The notes beneath the pieces were generated by a model that was not told where the DNA came from, did not search any database, and saw only the letters and a program-made list of their open reading frames with translations. Positions 53,095 through 62,206 of a stretch of DNA of 64,000 nucleotides are shown here, piece by piece; position 1 is the stretch's first letter; the number at the start of each line of letters is the position of its first letter. Origin of the DNA: Roseibium porphyridii. Its GTDB lineage: Bacteria > Pseudomonadota > Alphaproteobacteria > Rhizobiales > Stappiaceae. The stretch covers positions 3,514,001 through 3,578,000 of the forward strand of contig NZ_CP120863.1 of the NCBI RefSeq assembly GCF_026191725.2, in the 5' to 3' direction. The translations under genes and the position numbers were made by a program.

Positions 53095-56000
53095 TCAGAA
53101 GCTCGTGGGGCAGCTGAAGTCGCCGACCGCAGACAAAAAGAACGGATTGGGTTTGGAACGCAGTGTCACGGTAAAGGCGACCTGACGACCGCCGAGTGTT
53201 TTCCGAATGACAAACTTGTTCTGGCCCGAGCTCACCCGATTGGCTCTGACAAAGCGGTAAAATGCCCAATCACCGTGGATTTCCTGACGTGAACGATATC
53301 CCGGCACCTCAGGCTGGATCACCAGCACAACGCGTGGGGTCGCCGTATTGCTCGGCCAATCGAAGCTCGCCGGCAATGGCTCAATATCCGCATTGAATCC
53401 CGGGCCACGTGTGACCAGCACAAGGTTGCCATTTACCTCCAGGCTGGCAGCATCGGCCTGTTGCGACAATGCCCGTGGAACAACCTGAAGACCAACTGAA
53501 GGGAACGCGTTGCCTGTCGGGAAAAAGGCCTGCTTGATAAGATCTGCCCGTTCGAATTGGCGCAGCGTCGCATTGGAAAGCCGGTCTGCCTGCGAGACTT
53601 CCGGCTTCCAGTTCCAAGGCCTTGAAGAGGTGTCTACCAGTGGCTTCAGATTTTCATCGAAAAATCGCTGCATGATGCCGGCCGGTGAAAACAGCTTTGC
53701 AAACTCCGTCATGGGCACTTCAGAGCGGCCATTGGAGAACGGATAGTTTCTGCCAACGATCTGTCGGCACTGTTCAACGACTTGCGACTTCAGTTTTTCA
53801 TTCAGTTGGGTAATCGACGTTTCCTTGAATTCCTCATCGAATTCCTTGGCCGACTGCAGGATCAACTGATCAAACGGATTGGGGAAGCGCGTAGCATTGC
53901 TTCTAAGGAGTGAAGCCTGGATCTGGACATTTGAATTCGCGGTTTCACTTTGAAGCGGGTTGTTGGCAACGACCAGGAGATTGTCCAGAATGTTTTTGAA
54001 GTTCAGCAACAAGGCATCGATCTTGCGGCTGTTTTCGCCTTCTATGAGCACATGATACGGCCGGAAATGGTCTTCTATAGCCTTGCCCGGAATGATGGTC
54101 GGCCCACTGTTGCCACCTGTCCCTCCTACGGCATCTGCAATGCCACCGGGAGCCAGAACCTTCAGACCCGCCTCAATACCGATGCGTTTCAGTCCGCCAG
54201 CAGCGTCGAACACGTAACGCTGGAACACTTTTTGCGCAGCTTCTGCTCCTGCATTTGCAGCGCTGCCGTCGGCAACCGCACCTGCAAGAGTTGGACTGGA
54301 CAGGTCTTGTGTCAGCAACGTTTCGTTTCGGATGCTTTCCAGAAGCTGGACAACAGGGGACGTTGGCGCGGAAACCGCCTGCAAAGTCGTATAGAGCGGC
54401 TTGTCAGCCCTCATAGATTTGAACTTGAGGTTCCCCAGAGCTTCTTCCCAGGCTTCGATGAAGTCTTTGGTATAGAGCCCAAGGATCTCGCTGGGCAGCG
54501 ACTGATACTGGTCGGAAAAGGCATTGGCCTCGCCAATGTCGCCAAACACCCACTTGTCTCGCTCCAGTTCTTCCCGAATGCCGGCAAGGTTCGGCAATAC
54601 GGACAGATGGAAACCAGGGTACGTGTAAAATTTGTCGACGACGACAGTGTCCAGAGTGTCTCCGTTGACGGTCTCGAACACCGTCACCATATCCGGTCCG
54701 CCACGCTGTTCGGCAATCCAGTTGTCGCTGGCCAGTCCTTTGGCGCGCGACTTCAACAATGCATATCCCCGTTCAGCGAGACTGACCCGCGCCAGTTCAC
54801 GTTGCACTTCGGCCACCAGCACACCGTCGAGCTGGTCCGTCATGACGTTGCCACCGAAATCCAGATCCAACATCGCGGTGACGTGAGTATTTAGCTCGTT
54901 GCGCAGAACTTCGCCTTGCGGTCCAGGGAAACTTTGCAGGAAGTCCGCACGGAAGGAGTTTTTGATCTGGTCCTTGTCAATTTCAGGCGCATCTCCCGCC
55001 ACCATTCGATAGAGCTTGGCAAGATTGTATAGCTGATCGATGGCTTCACCACCTGGAGCCGTGCGGTTGTCCAGGACATCGGTCATTTGTTCTTCAATTC
55101 GCAGCAACAGACGCGGGCGGAGCAGCCTTTCCAATCCGCTGCGATAGGAAGTGATACCTGCAGCCTGAAGCCTCTCGCGCTGACTGAGACCGAACTTTTC
55201 CATCATCGGTGTCGGGTCATTGCGGGTATCGTAACCAGCCGGCAATCCACGCAAGAGAGAGAGGATATACGCTGTGTCGCGCAGGCTATCATCGCGCACG
55301 ATACGTTGTTCCAGGACCCCCTCACCTTCAGCGCGCACAGCTGCGACCGCCTTGGCTGTCTCATCGATGAGAGCCCTGTTGTTGAAATAGCTTATGGTCC
55401 AGATGCTGCCGAGTCCAAGCGTTGCCAGCACGATCACAGAATAAGCCGCAATCCTGGTGGCTGTTGCCCATCGCACCACTTGTCGGTTGTGCGTAACCCA
55501 GCCTGCCTCGCCAATGATGACCTTCGTCAGCAAGTCTCGCAGGAAATAGCTTTTGCCCTGACCCGACAGAGCAGCCTGCTGATAAGCCGTGCCGAATGCC
55601 TGGTTCATAGAGCCAATCACCCGGTCAATCGCGGTGCCGGTCTGGGTGCCGGATGTAAAATAGAAACCTCGGAGGACAGCGTTTGGATAATACCGGCTCG
55701 GCTCGAAAATGGCATTGAGGAAGCCGGTAATCCGGTCTTTGAGCGCGGCAACCTGGGTTGGAAAGCCATAAAGCATCAGGCGAGCACGCGGATCAGGTTC
55801 TTCCTGCAGGCGGTCCGCCATTTCCTCGTTCAAACGCTCGATCAATAGATCGAACTCCGCTGGTGTTTCGGCGACCATGTTCTTGTTCTTTTCCCGTGTC
55901 TGGAATGTTGCACCCCAGACAAGGTTGCGCCGGCTTTCCGGATAAGAGCCAAAGAACTCCATGAAACCCGCAACGGTATCGGCCTTGGTGAAGATCACAT

Positions 56001-56748
56001 AGACCGGAAAGTCGATTTTCAGCGTCTTATAAAGCTCGATCAGACGGGTTCTGATCGCGTCCGTGTGAAGCTTGAGCTCCGCTTCGGATAGCGTCATCAA
56101 GTCTTCCAAACTGATCGACACCATCACGCCATTGACCGGCTGCCGCGGGCGGGCTTTTCGCAGGATCTTGAGGAATCCCAACCAGGCGTCCCGATCGTGC
56201 TCTTCGTCGGAATCCTGTGTTGTGTATCGCCCGGCGGTATCGATCAGCACGGCATTTTCGGCGAACCACCAGTCGCAGTAGCGAGTTCCCCCCAGTCCTT
56301 CGAGCTTCTGCGCTTCGCCCTTGCCGCGAGAATTTGCGAATTTCAGGCCAGAATGCATCAAAGCTGTGGTTTTGCCTGAGCCTGGTGGCCCGATCATCAA
56401 GTACCAGGGCAAGTCGTAAAGATACGTGCGCGTGTTGCCACTGGCCGTCTTGAGCGTCTTCAGGGCATCCTTCATGCGCTCAGACATGATCTGGATGTCT
56501 TCGTCACTTGCTTTGGGTTGCAGAATTTCCTGCTCAAGCGCGCGATTGGCCGCAATGCGTTTGTAGATCCGGTAAACCTGCCAGCCGCCGATTGTCAGCA
56601 AGATGATAGAAGCCAGCAGCAGCCGCACCCAAAGTGGTTCGAACGGGCGAACGCCTGCGATCGCCAAAAACGGGCCGCCAAACCAGATCAGGGCGATCAA
56701 GGCAAGAATGCCTATAAATATTGCCGTAATACCGAGCCAGAATTTCAT
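53095..56748 (-). CDS. tssM: T6SS membrane-core protein TssM (IcmF)
   Basis: 1217 residues. Membrane helices at about 4-32 and 40-58, then a cytoplasmic NTPase domain with Walker A GPPGSGKTT (120-128) and the IcmF segment GGTRYCDWWFAENAVLIDTAGRYTTQD, a third helix near residue 445, and a large periplasmic part ending in the beta domain (VVLVIQPEVPGYRSRQEIHGDWAFYRF). It forms the trans-envelope complex with TssL and TssJ. The intact Walker A suggests ATP binding. Confidence 0.95.
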   Translation of the reverse strand: MKFWLGITAIFIGILALIALIWFGGPFLAIAGVRPFEPLWVRLLLASIILLTIGGWQVYRIYKRIAANRALEQEILQPKASDEDIQIMSERMKDALKTLKTASGNTRTYLYDLPWYLMIGPPGSGKTTALMHSGLKFANSRGKGEAQKLEGLGGTRYCDWWFAENAVLIDTAGRYTTQDSDEEHDRDAWLGFLKILRKARPRQPVNGVMVSISLEDLMTLSEAELKLHTDAIRTRLIELYKTLKIDFPVYVIFTKADTVAGFMEFFGSYPESRRNLVWGATFQTREKNKNMVAETPAEFDLLIERLNEEMADRLQEEPDPRARLMLYGFPTQVAALKDRITGFLNAIFEPSRYYPNAVLRGFYFTSGTQTGTAIDRVIGSMNQAFGTAYQQAALSGQGKSYFLRDLLTKVIIGEAGWVTHNRQVVRWATATRIAAYSVIVLATLGLGSIWTISYFNNRALIDETAKAVAAVRAEGEGVLEQRIVRDDSLRDTAYILSLLRGLPAGYDTRNDPTPMMEKFGLSQRERLQAAGITSYRSGLERLLRPRLLLRIEEQMTDVLDNRTAPGGEAIDQLYNLAKLYRMVAGDAPEIDKDQIKNSFRADFLQSFPGPQGEVLRNELNTHVTAMLDLDFGGNVMTDQLDGVLVAEVQRELARVSLAERGYALLKSRAKGLASDNWIAEQRGGPDMVTVFETVNGDTLDTVVVDKFYTYPGFHLSVLPNLAGIREELERDKWVFGDIGEANAFSDQYQSLPSEILGLYTKDFIEAWEEALGNLKFKSMRADKPLYTTLQAVSAPTSPVVQLLESIRNETLLTQDLSSPTLAGAVADGSAANAGAEAAQKVFQRYVFDAAGGLKRIGIEAGLKVLAPGGIADAVGGTGGNSGPTIIPGKAIEDHFRPYHVLIEGENSRKIDALLLNFKNILDNLLVVANNPLQSETANSNVQIQASLLRSNATRFPNPFDQLILQSAKEFDEEFKETSITQLNEKLKSQVVEQCRQIVGRNYPFSNGRSEVPMTEFAKLFSPAGIMQRFFDENLKPLVDTSSRPWNWKPEVSQADRLSNATLRQFERADLIKQAFFPTGNAFPSVGLQVVPRALSQQADAASLEVNGNLVLVTRGPGFNADIEPLPASFDWPSNTATPRVVLVIQPEVPGYRSRQEIHGDWAFYRFVRANRVSSGQNKFVIRKTLGGRQVAFTVTLRSKPNPFFLSAVGDFSCPTSF

Positions 56749-56781
56749 TTATACAGCCTTGTTATTCGGTTGCCCCGGAAA

Positions 56782-58392
56782 CTAATTGTTGATCACCAGA
56801 CCTTTGGTCGGCGGTTTCAAGAAAACTTCCACCCTGCGGTTGAGGGCCTTGCCGTCACGGCTTGTATTGGGTGCGATCGGTTCATCTGCACCGCGCCCTT
56901 CCACCGCCACCCTATCGGGCTGCTGCAAAATGGATTGCATCACTGCGGCAACCGATTTGGCGCGTTCCACTGAAAGGTGCCAATTGGTCGGAAACCTCGG
57001 ATTGTTGCGGATAGGATCACTGTCCGTGTGCCCGACAACGAGAATCTCGCCGTCGACGCCATCCAAGGTCTGACCGACCTGTTCGACCAGCAACTGAAAC
57101 TCGGGTCGCAACGTGGCAGCTGCCACATCAAACTGAGCACGCATACGCAACATGATCGCAGGGCCTGCCTGCTGAATTTCGACGCCTTCCAAACCAGCCA
57201 GCTGTTCGGAGACCGTGTCTATCGTGGCATCTGCCGGGGGCTCAGGTGCTGGTGGAGGTTTCGGCTGATAGCCCTCGCGAGCGAGTTCGACAGGACCTGT
57301 GGGGTAAAGCGCTGTTGCGCGACTTGCAATGACTTCGCTGCCACTCGCCAATAGCAGCATGAGCGTCACATATCCGCCGAGCAGCAACGCGCCTGCAACG
57401 GCCGCAACTGACCAGATCGGGATGGAAAAACCTGTGCGCCTTTGGAGCAGTTCCAGCCCGCGCCAGTGTGGAGACAGGTCGTCACCGGGTCGAGGCCTTA
57501 CCCGCCGCAAGATTTCATGCAGATCCCGGCGTTCGCGCTCAAGTCCCTGTTGACCGCCCTGGATGGCTCGATACTTTCCGTAAAAACCAAGAGACAAACA
57601 CGAATGCATGACCTCCAGAACGCCGTAGTTGCGTCCTGGATCCTGCTTTGCCTTTTCAAGCAGTTGAAAAAACTCGACACCGCCGGTCGCCTGCCCGAAA
57701 AACTGGGTCAGCATGGAGTATTGCGTCCATTGATGTCGTCCGGCAGAGGGAAGGTTTTGGACGATGTCGTCGGATGTCGCGCATAAGGCGTAAGCTGCGG
57801 ACTGGATCTGGTCGTCCGTTATGCCTGCGTTTCTGAGGTCTTTTTCGAATGTTTTGATAGAGTTGTAGACATCGCGCATCAAAGCATCGAACTGGGCATC
57901 CGTCATGGTCAGATGCAAGCGCCCCAGTAGCAGAAGCAGAGGGGCTGCAGCCCTTGAAATCGGATTGCGGTTGGCGACCCGGATCTCATTGATATCTGGA
58001 GTGTGTTCCAGCTGCCCTGCTCCGGGCGCAGGGGTTCCAGCTGGCGGTGGCGCAGGCTGTTGCGGTGGCACCGGATGCTGGGGTTGCTGAGGTGGTGGTG
58101 TCCGGAGGTCCGGGGCTTGTTGCTGACCGTATTCATAGCCGGTCGGTGTCGGCGCATAAGGGTCCGGCCCGGAACCTTGACCTCCTTGCCACGGATCCGG
58201 AGCCCCGCCCGGACGCGCTTGTGGCGGCGGGGCCTGCGGTGGAACCTGGCCTGGCGGCGCTTGAGGGGGCTGGCCCGGCTGCCCAGGCGGGCTGCCTTGC
58301 TGGGTCTCGCTCCATCGTCCGCCGGGATTGGGCCGAACTATGGTTTTTCCCTTGCGTTTGGAAACGCCAAAGGGATCGTCGTTATCCGACAT
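56782..58392 (-). CDS. tssL: T6SS membrane protein TssL with OmpA domain
   Basis: 536 residues. About 125 residues of Pro/Gln/Gly-rich low-complexity sequence precede the DotU domain (NPISRAAAPLLLLLGRLHL ... FFQLLEKAKQDPGRNYGVLEVMHSCLSLGFYGKYR). A single membrane helix follows near residue 310, and a C-terminal OmpA-like peptidoglycan-binding domain comes last (VVGHTDSDPIRNNPRFPTNWHLSVERAKSVA, GRGADEPIAPN). It anchors the T6SS to the wall and the inner membrane. Start and tssK stop overlap by one base. In Agrobacterium the PpkA kinase phosphorylates the TssL N-terminal part, which here is the Pro-rich tail. Confidence 0.93.
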   Translation of the reverse strand: MSDNDDPFGVSKRKGKTIVRPNPGGRWSETQQGSPPGQPGQPPQAPPGQVPPQAPPPQARPGGAPDPWQGGQGSGPDPYAPTPTGYEYGQQQAPDLRTPPPQQPQHPVPPQQPAPPPAGTPAPGAGQLEHTPDINEIRVANRNPISRAAAPLLLLLGRLHLTMTDAQFDALMRDVYNSIKTFEKDLRNAGITDDQIQSAAYALCATSDDIVQNLPSAGRHQWTQYSMLTQFFGQATGGVEFFQLLEKAKQDPGRNYGVLEVMHSCLSLGFYGKYRAIQGGQQGLERERRDLHEILRRVRPRPGDDLSPHWRGLELLQRRTGFSIPIWSVAAVAGALLLGGYVTLMLLLASGSEVIASRATALYPTGPVELAREGYQPKPPPAPEPPADATIDTVSEQLAGLEGVEIQQAGPAIMLRMRAQFDVAAATLRPEFQLLVEQVGQTLDGVDGEILVVGHTDSDPIRNNPRFPTNWHLSVERAKSVAAVMQSILQQPDRVAVEGRGADEPIAPNTSRDGKALNRRVEVFLKPPTKGLVINN

Positions 58393-59726
58393 CAGCGGCC
58401 CTCCCGAATAGCGTAGAACTCAAGCTGCAAATCAGGCCAATTGCCCGAGAATTGCAGACCGACTGCCGAATCCTGACTGAACTCGCGCCAAAGTGGCGTT
58501 GTCTTGTCGAGCCTGAAATAAACCCGATCAGTCAACGCCCGAATCTGTGCAGGTGGAACCGGCATGTGAATCAACGGGATGCCCGGCAAGTTGGAATAAA
58601 CAATCTGCCGCATCTGGCCGAACGGGCCGACCTTGAACAGTTTCGGGAACTCGTTCTGGATCTCGGTAAGCGGACGACGGGCAGCCACCTCGATGACAAA
58701 GCTTGCTTGTGAAAACAAATTGCGATCGACAATCGTCGACTTGAAGGCATTGGGCGCCAGTTGTTCCAGAGGAAGCCTGATCGCACGGCGATCGTACCCT
58801 GCCGACAAGAAAGCCTGGATGTCGGACATCACCGGCTTGAAGATCTCATGCAGCTTGTCGTGGTCGTAAACAGGATAATTGCGTGCTCGGCGTTCCTCCG
58901 TCGCGAAGGTCGCCAGTTCGCCGGCGATTTGCAGAAACTCCGAATAAAGGCGCTCTGGATGGATATAGGCAGATTTGCGCAGATGCATCAGCATCGGATG
59001 GATCCTGTTCAGCATCTGCAAGGTCAGGTAATCAAAGTTTTGCAATCCGCCACCGGCCGAAGTGTCTGCCGCATAGCGCGCCAATTCGCTCAACTTGCGC
59101 TCAACCCAACCAATCACTGAATCGATCCAGCCCGTAACTGCGGGGTGCACATGACAGGCCAGCACGGGCGGTGCAAATGTCCCGTCAGTGATGACGATGC
59201 GATCCTTGATCTCTGTGATCCGGGCAACCGGCAAACAAACGTGTCCCGGATGAGGCGTGGATCTGATCGAGTACATCAACCTTGGGTGCGCAACATCGAT
59301 CTCCTCCTCCTGCCGAATTGCAGATGTGGAATCGATGATGGTCTCACGCCCCTGAATATAGCGTGTGGCGGCATCGTCACGACCACTCGCAACCTCGACC
59401 GCGTTGACTGTGGTCTCGGGGATTCCGAGCCAGACGATCTGCCCCGCCGCATCTTCCGGCACATCGATTGCCGGCGGCGGTGTTCCATCGGCTGGAAAGT
59501 TGAAAACCGTGCCGTCCGGGAAAATTCCGCGCCCATACCTAAGTGCGAAGCGGCATTGCTGGCCGACATCCTGGTCAATTTCAATTTCCGAGAAGCCCCA
59601 GGGATAAGGAGACGCCAAGCGAACCCGTTCATCGAGCAGGTGCTCGCCATAACGGTCGCTCTGCTGAAGGTGGTGCGGCCGCAAAAACAAGCCTTCGGTC
59701 CATGCAACCTTGCTATACCACGACAT
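58392..59726 (-). CDS. tssK: T6SS baseplate protein TssK
   Basis: 444 residues with the family start WYSKVAWTEGLFLRPHHLQQSDRYGE, the middle RLMYSIRSTPHPGHVCLPVARI, and the C-terminal FNLFSQASFVIEVAA-like segment before GRRPLTEIQ and IPLIHMPVPPAQIRAL. It connects the baseplate to the membrane complex in the cytoplasm. Overlap with tssL by one base. Confidence 0.94.
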   Translation of the reverse strand: MSWYSKVAWTEGLFLRPHHLQQSDRYGEHLLDERVRLASPYPWGFSEIEIDQDVGQQCRFALRYGRGIFPDGTVFNFPADGTPPPAIDVPEDAAGQIVWLGIPETTVNAVEVASGRDDAATRYIQGRETIIDSTSAIRQEEEIDVAHPRLMYSIRSTPHPGHVCLPVARITEIKDRIVITDGTFAPPVLACHVHPAVTGWIDSVIGWVERKLSELARYAADTSAGGGLQNFDYLTLQMLNRIHPMLMHLRKSAYIHPERLYSEFLQIAGELATFATEERRARNYPVYDHDKLHEIFKPVMSDIQAFLSAGYDRRAIRLPLEQLAPNAFKSTIVDRNLFSQASFVIEVAARRPLTEIQNEFPKLFKVGPFGQMRQIVYSNLPGIPLIHMPVPPAQIRALTDRVYFRLDKTTPLWREFSQDSAVGLQFSGNWPDLQLEFYAIREGR

Positions 59727-59794
59727 TAAGGCTCTGCTCCCTTAACTCTTTCAGCGTTCAAAGACATTGAACGCAATGCAAAAATTCAATTCAA

Positions 59795-61549
59795 TTACAT
59801 TCCGGAATTTTGTTCCGGATCTTCACTTGTCAGCTCTTCGTAACTCTCAGTGAAATACTGAGTGAACACGCCGACCAAACCATCGTCGTAAGCACCGGAC
59901 AAGGAAGTCCAGCGCTCCTGCATGCGCTCCCAGAGCTTTGCTTTTTGATTGCCAAAGGTACTCTTGGCCACCTGGCCTTCTGCCTCGATGGCATTGGGCG
60001 ATAGCGTTTCATCAAATCGCGCCGCAGCTTTTTGCATCGCGGCATAGGTCCAGACATGGTGTTTTTGAATGTCCTTGAACGCCGCGGTCATCGCACGATC
60101 CATCGGCAAATACCCGTTATCCTCAGCGCCTTGAGACAGCATAGTCTGCAAGGCCATCTGAGGCGTCGGCGAAAACTTCAATGCGTTGTTGCCGCTGCGA
60201 CTGATCAGGGTTCGGTTGGCATTGCGTGTCATGGCTTTAACCTGACTGCGTGCCTGCAGCAGCCCCATCAGGTCGCTCGTTATGCCTTGCATGATGACAC
60301 CGAGCTCTCGCGCAAATTCTTCCTGATCCCTGCCTTCCAGAACACCTTCGGGAATACCTGCACCTTCTGCAAATGCCTTGATGAAATCGACTGAAACTTC
60401 AGAAATTGCCTTGGGCGAAGATGTTTCAACGGTAGGTTCGACAACAGGCTCGTTCGGATGTTCAACCGGAGTAACAGCCGTTTCAACTTTTTGGGCTTCC
60501 GGAAGTGTCTCGGGCGCTGCCTCTGCAGCATTGCCGGCTTTTTCGACGATTTGCGCGGCAGCCCAATCCGGGGCTTCCGGAAAAGGTGCATCTGTTTGGG
60601 GTTCAGGCTCAGCTTCAGAAACGCTTGGGCTGTCCGCAATTGCCACAGGTTCAGGTTGAGGCGGAGGTGGTGCCTGAGGGGTTTCAACCTCCACATCAGC
60701 TGCACCGAGGTCCGGCATATTGAAAAGCGGTTTTTCTTCTGCTGCTCCAGCCGGTCCGTCACTCAGGGCAGGAAAAGGCGAGCTGCCGAGATCCTGTTGT
60801 GGCTCTTCCTGTTGCGGAAAGGCCGGAGTGGCAACGGCCATTTCCGGTCTGTTGAGATGCGGTTGATCCGCCAGGTGTTCCATGGGATCAGCCAAAGCAG
60901 GCCGCACCTGCTCTGGTTCAGGAGCTCTCGCCTGTGGATCATAGAGAGACGGGTCAGCGCTTCCCCAACCGTGCCCCTGTTGGCTCCAAACGTCATCAGC
61001 GGGTGTGCCTATGCCTGGCGCAGAAGATGGGGGAGCATGCCGTCCTTCCATGCCTGGGGGACCGGACGCCCACGGACCACCTTGCTGCTCGACAGGATAA
61101 GGTGCTTGCTGATGTGCAGGCGGTGCTGAGGGCCATGCCGGGTCAGGCATTGCAGGAGCTGCAGGCTGCGGAGCTTGCCATTGCGGAGGGGCTGGATTTG
61201 GTGAAACACTTGCCGGGCTGCCAAGACTTTGGTCAGCATCGAGCGACACAACGATAATGTAGTCGCCAATCATCACCTTGTCGCCAGGACGCAGGACATG
61301 TTCCTTGTCCATACGGTTTGGGCTGCCGTTCAAAAACGTTCCATTTGTTGAGACGTCATAGAGAACAAATTGCCCGCCCTCATATCGTACTTCGCAGTGT
61401 CTTCCGGAAATGACACGTTGAGGATCAGGCAGGCTCCAATCAAGATGTTCGTGTCGGCCAATATCGAAACCCCGGTCGGCGCAGCTATAGGATACCTGCC
61501 CTCCGGTTTCCAGCCGATCAACATTCTCAATCTGCAGCGTGATACGCAT
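59795..61549 (-). CDS. tagH: T6SS FHA protein TagH (Fha)
   Basis: 584 residues from the ATG at 61549 (GGAAGG upstream); a TTG six codons earlier also is in frame. The FHA fold at about 18-95 has LPDPQRVISGRHCEVRYEGG and DVSTNGTFLNGSPN, the phosphothreonine site. A long Pro/Ala/Gln/Glu-rich linker follows. The C-terminal TagH domain (from about 390: FIKAFAEGAGIPEGVLEG, GVIMQGITSDLMGLLQARSQVKAM, NALKFSPTPQMALQTM) is complete. It reads the PpkA phosphorylation and promotes T6SS assembly. Confidence 0.9.
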   Translation of the reverse strand: MRITLQIENVDRLETGGQVSYSCADRGFDIGRHEHLDWSLPDPQRVISGRHCEVRYEGGQFVLYDVSTNGTFLNGSPNRMDKEHVLRPGDKVMIGDYIIVVSLDADQSLGSPASVSPNPAPPQWQAPQPAAPAMPDPAWPSAPPAHQQAPYPVEQQGGPWASGPPGMEGRHAPPSSAPGIGTPADDVWSQQGHGWGSADPSLYDPQARAPEPEQVRPALADPMEHLADQPHLNRPEMAVATPAFPQQEEPQQDLGSSPFPALSDGPAGAAEEKPLFNMPDLGAADVEVETPQAPPPPQPEPVAIADSPSVSEAEPEPQTDAPFPEAPDWAAAQIVEKAGNAAEAAPETLPEAQKVETAVTPVEHPNEPVVEPTVETSSPKAISEVSVDFIKAFAEGAGIPEGVLEGRDQEEFARELGVIMQGITSDLMGLLQARSQVKAMTRNANRTLISRSGNNALKFSPTPQMALQTMLSQGAEDNGYLPMDRAMTAAFKDIQKHHVWTYAAMQKAAARFDETLSPNAIEAEGQVAKSTFGNQKAKLWERMQERWTSLSGAYDDGLVGVFTQYFTESYEELTSEDPEQNSGM

Positions 61550-61573
61550 GCCCACCGGACCTTCCAATTCAGT

Positions 61574-62167
61574 TTACAATGCTGCCGGTTCGCGCAGGCT
61601 GACTGTTGGCATCGACCCACCTTCGGCAAACGACAGTCCCGCAGAAATGCAGGTATCGAGAGCATTATCGCGATTCGGCGGCTCGACATGCCCCATCGCG
61701 ATCATGATGCCCGCATTGACGGCTTTGGCCGTCAGATCAGCCGGCATATCAACCCGGTGATCGGGATTTGGCGACAACGATCCACCGGACCATCCAGCTG
61801 CCATTCCGATCCATACTGCGGCACTGTCAGGCTTTGCAGCTTCCGCTGCTGCTTGGACCGCTGACCGGGCTTCTTCATCGCCCTCGCGTACCCAGTGTTC
61901 GCATAGTTCCAATATGTGCCTGTCGGTGTCGGTCTTGACAGCACCAAGGCCAGAAACACATTTCATTCCCCACCAGACGGACTCTCTTTTCGGCAAAGCG
62001 TGCGCGAAATAACAGATTGAGGTGAGCGGGCTTTCGCCTTCCTGCAACGCACGCACATAATCTTGAGGTGCAACATCCGATGTTGGTTCGACAACATTAT
62101 CGGACAATTCTGGATATGTTTCAAACACCTGCTTGGCTTTCGTGAAGCGGATACGAGATCCCATCAA
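61574..62167 (-). CDS. T6SS-linked conserved protein, unknown
   Basis: 197 residues (two adjacent ATG codons at the start). No signal or membrane helix. Contains YVRALQEGESPLTSICYFAHALPKRESVWWGMKCVSGLG and a long Ala-rich helical part. Similar small proteins (from memory the DUF6931 family) occur in alphaproteobacterial T6SS operons between vgrG and the FHA gene. The role is unknown: adaptor, effector chaperone or regulator. It lies 24 bases before tagH and 39 after vgrG. Confidence 0.65.
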   Translation of the reverse strand: MMGSRIRFTKAKQVFETYPELSDNVVEPTSDVAPQDYVRALQEGESPLTSICYFAHALPKRESVWWGMKCVSGLGAVKTDTDRHILELCEHWVREGDEEARSAVQAAAEAAKPDSAAVWIGMAAGWSGGSLSPNPDHRVDMPADLTAKAVNAGIMIAMGHVEPPNRDNALDTCISAGLSFAEGGSMPTVSLREPAAL

Positions 62168-62206
62168 CCCAACTCCGTTTCTGTTTCCGTCGTGCGCTCA
62201 ACGGCA

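Noticed and set aside
53950..54894. 314-residue plus-strand frame inside tssM
   Set aside because: Antisense of the conserved IcmF coding region, with no ribosome site or recognisable domain.
60458..61129. 223-residue plus-strand frame opposite the linker of tagH
   Set aside because: The low-complexity Pro/Gln linker leaves the opposite strand open by composition.
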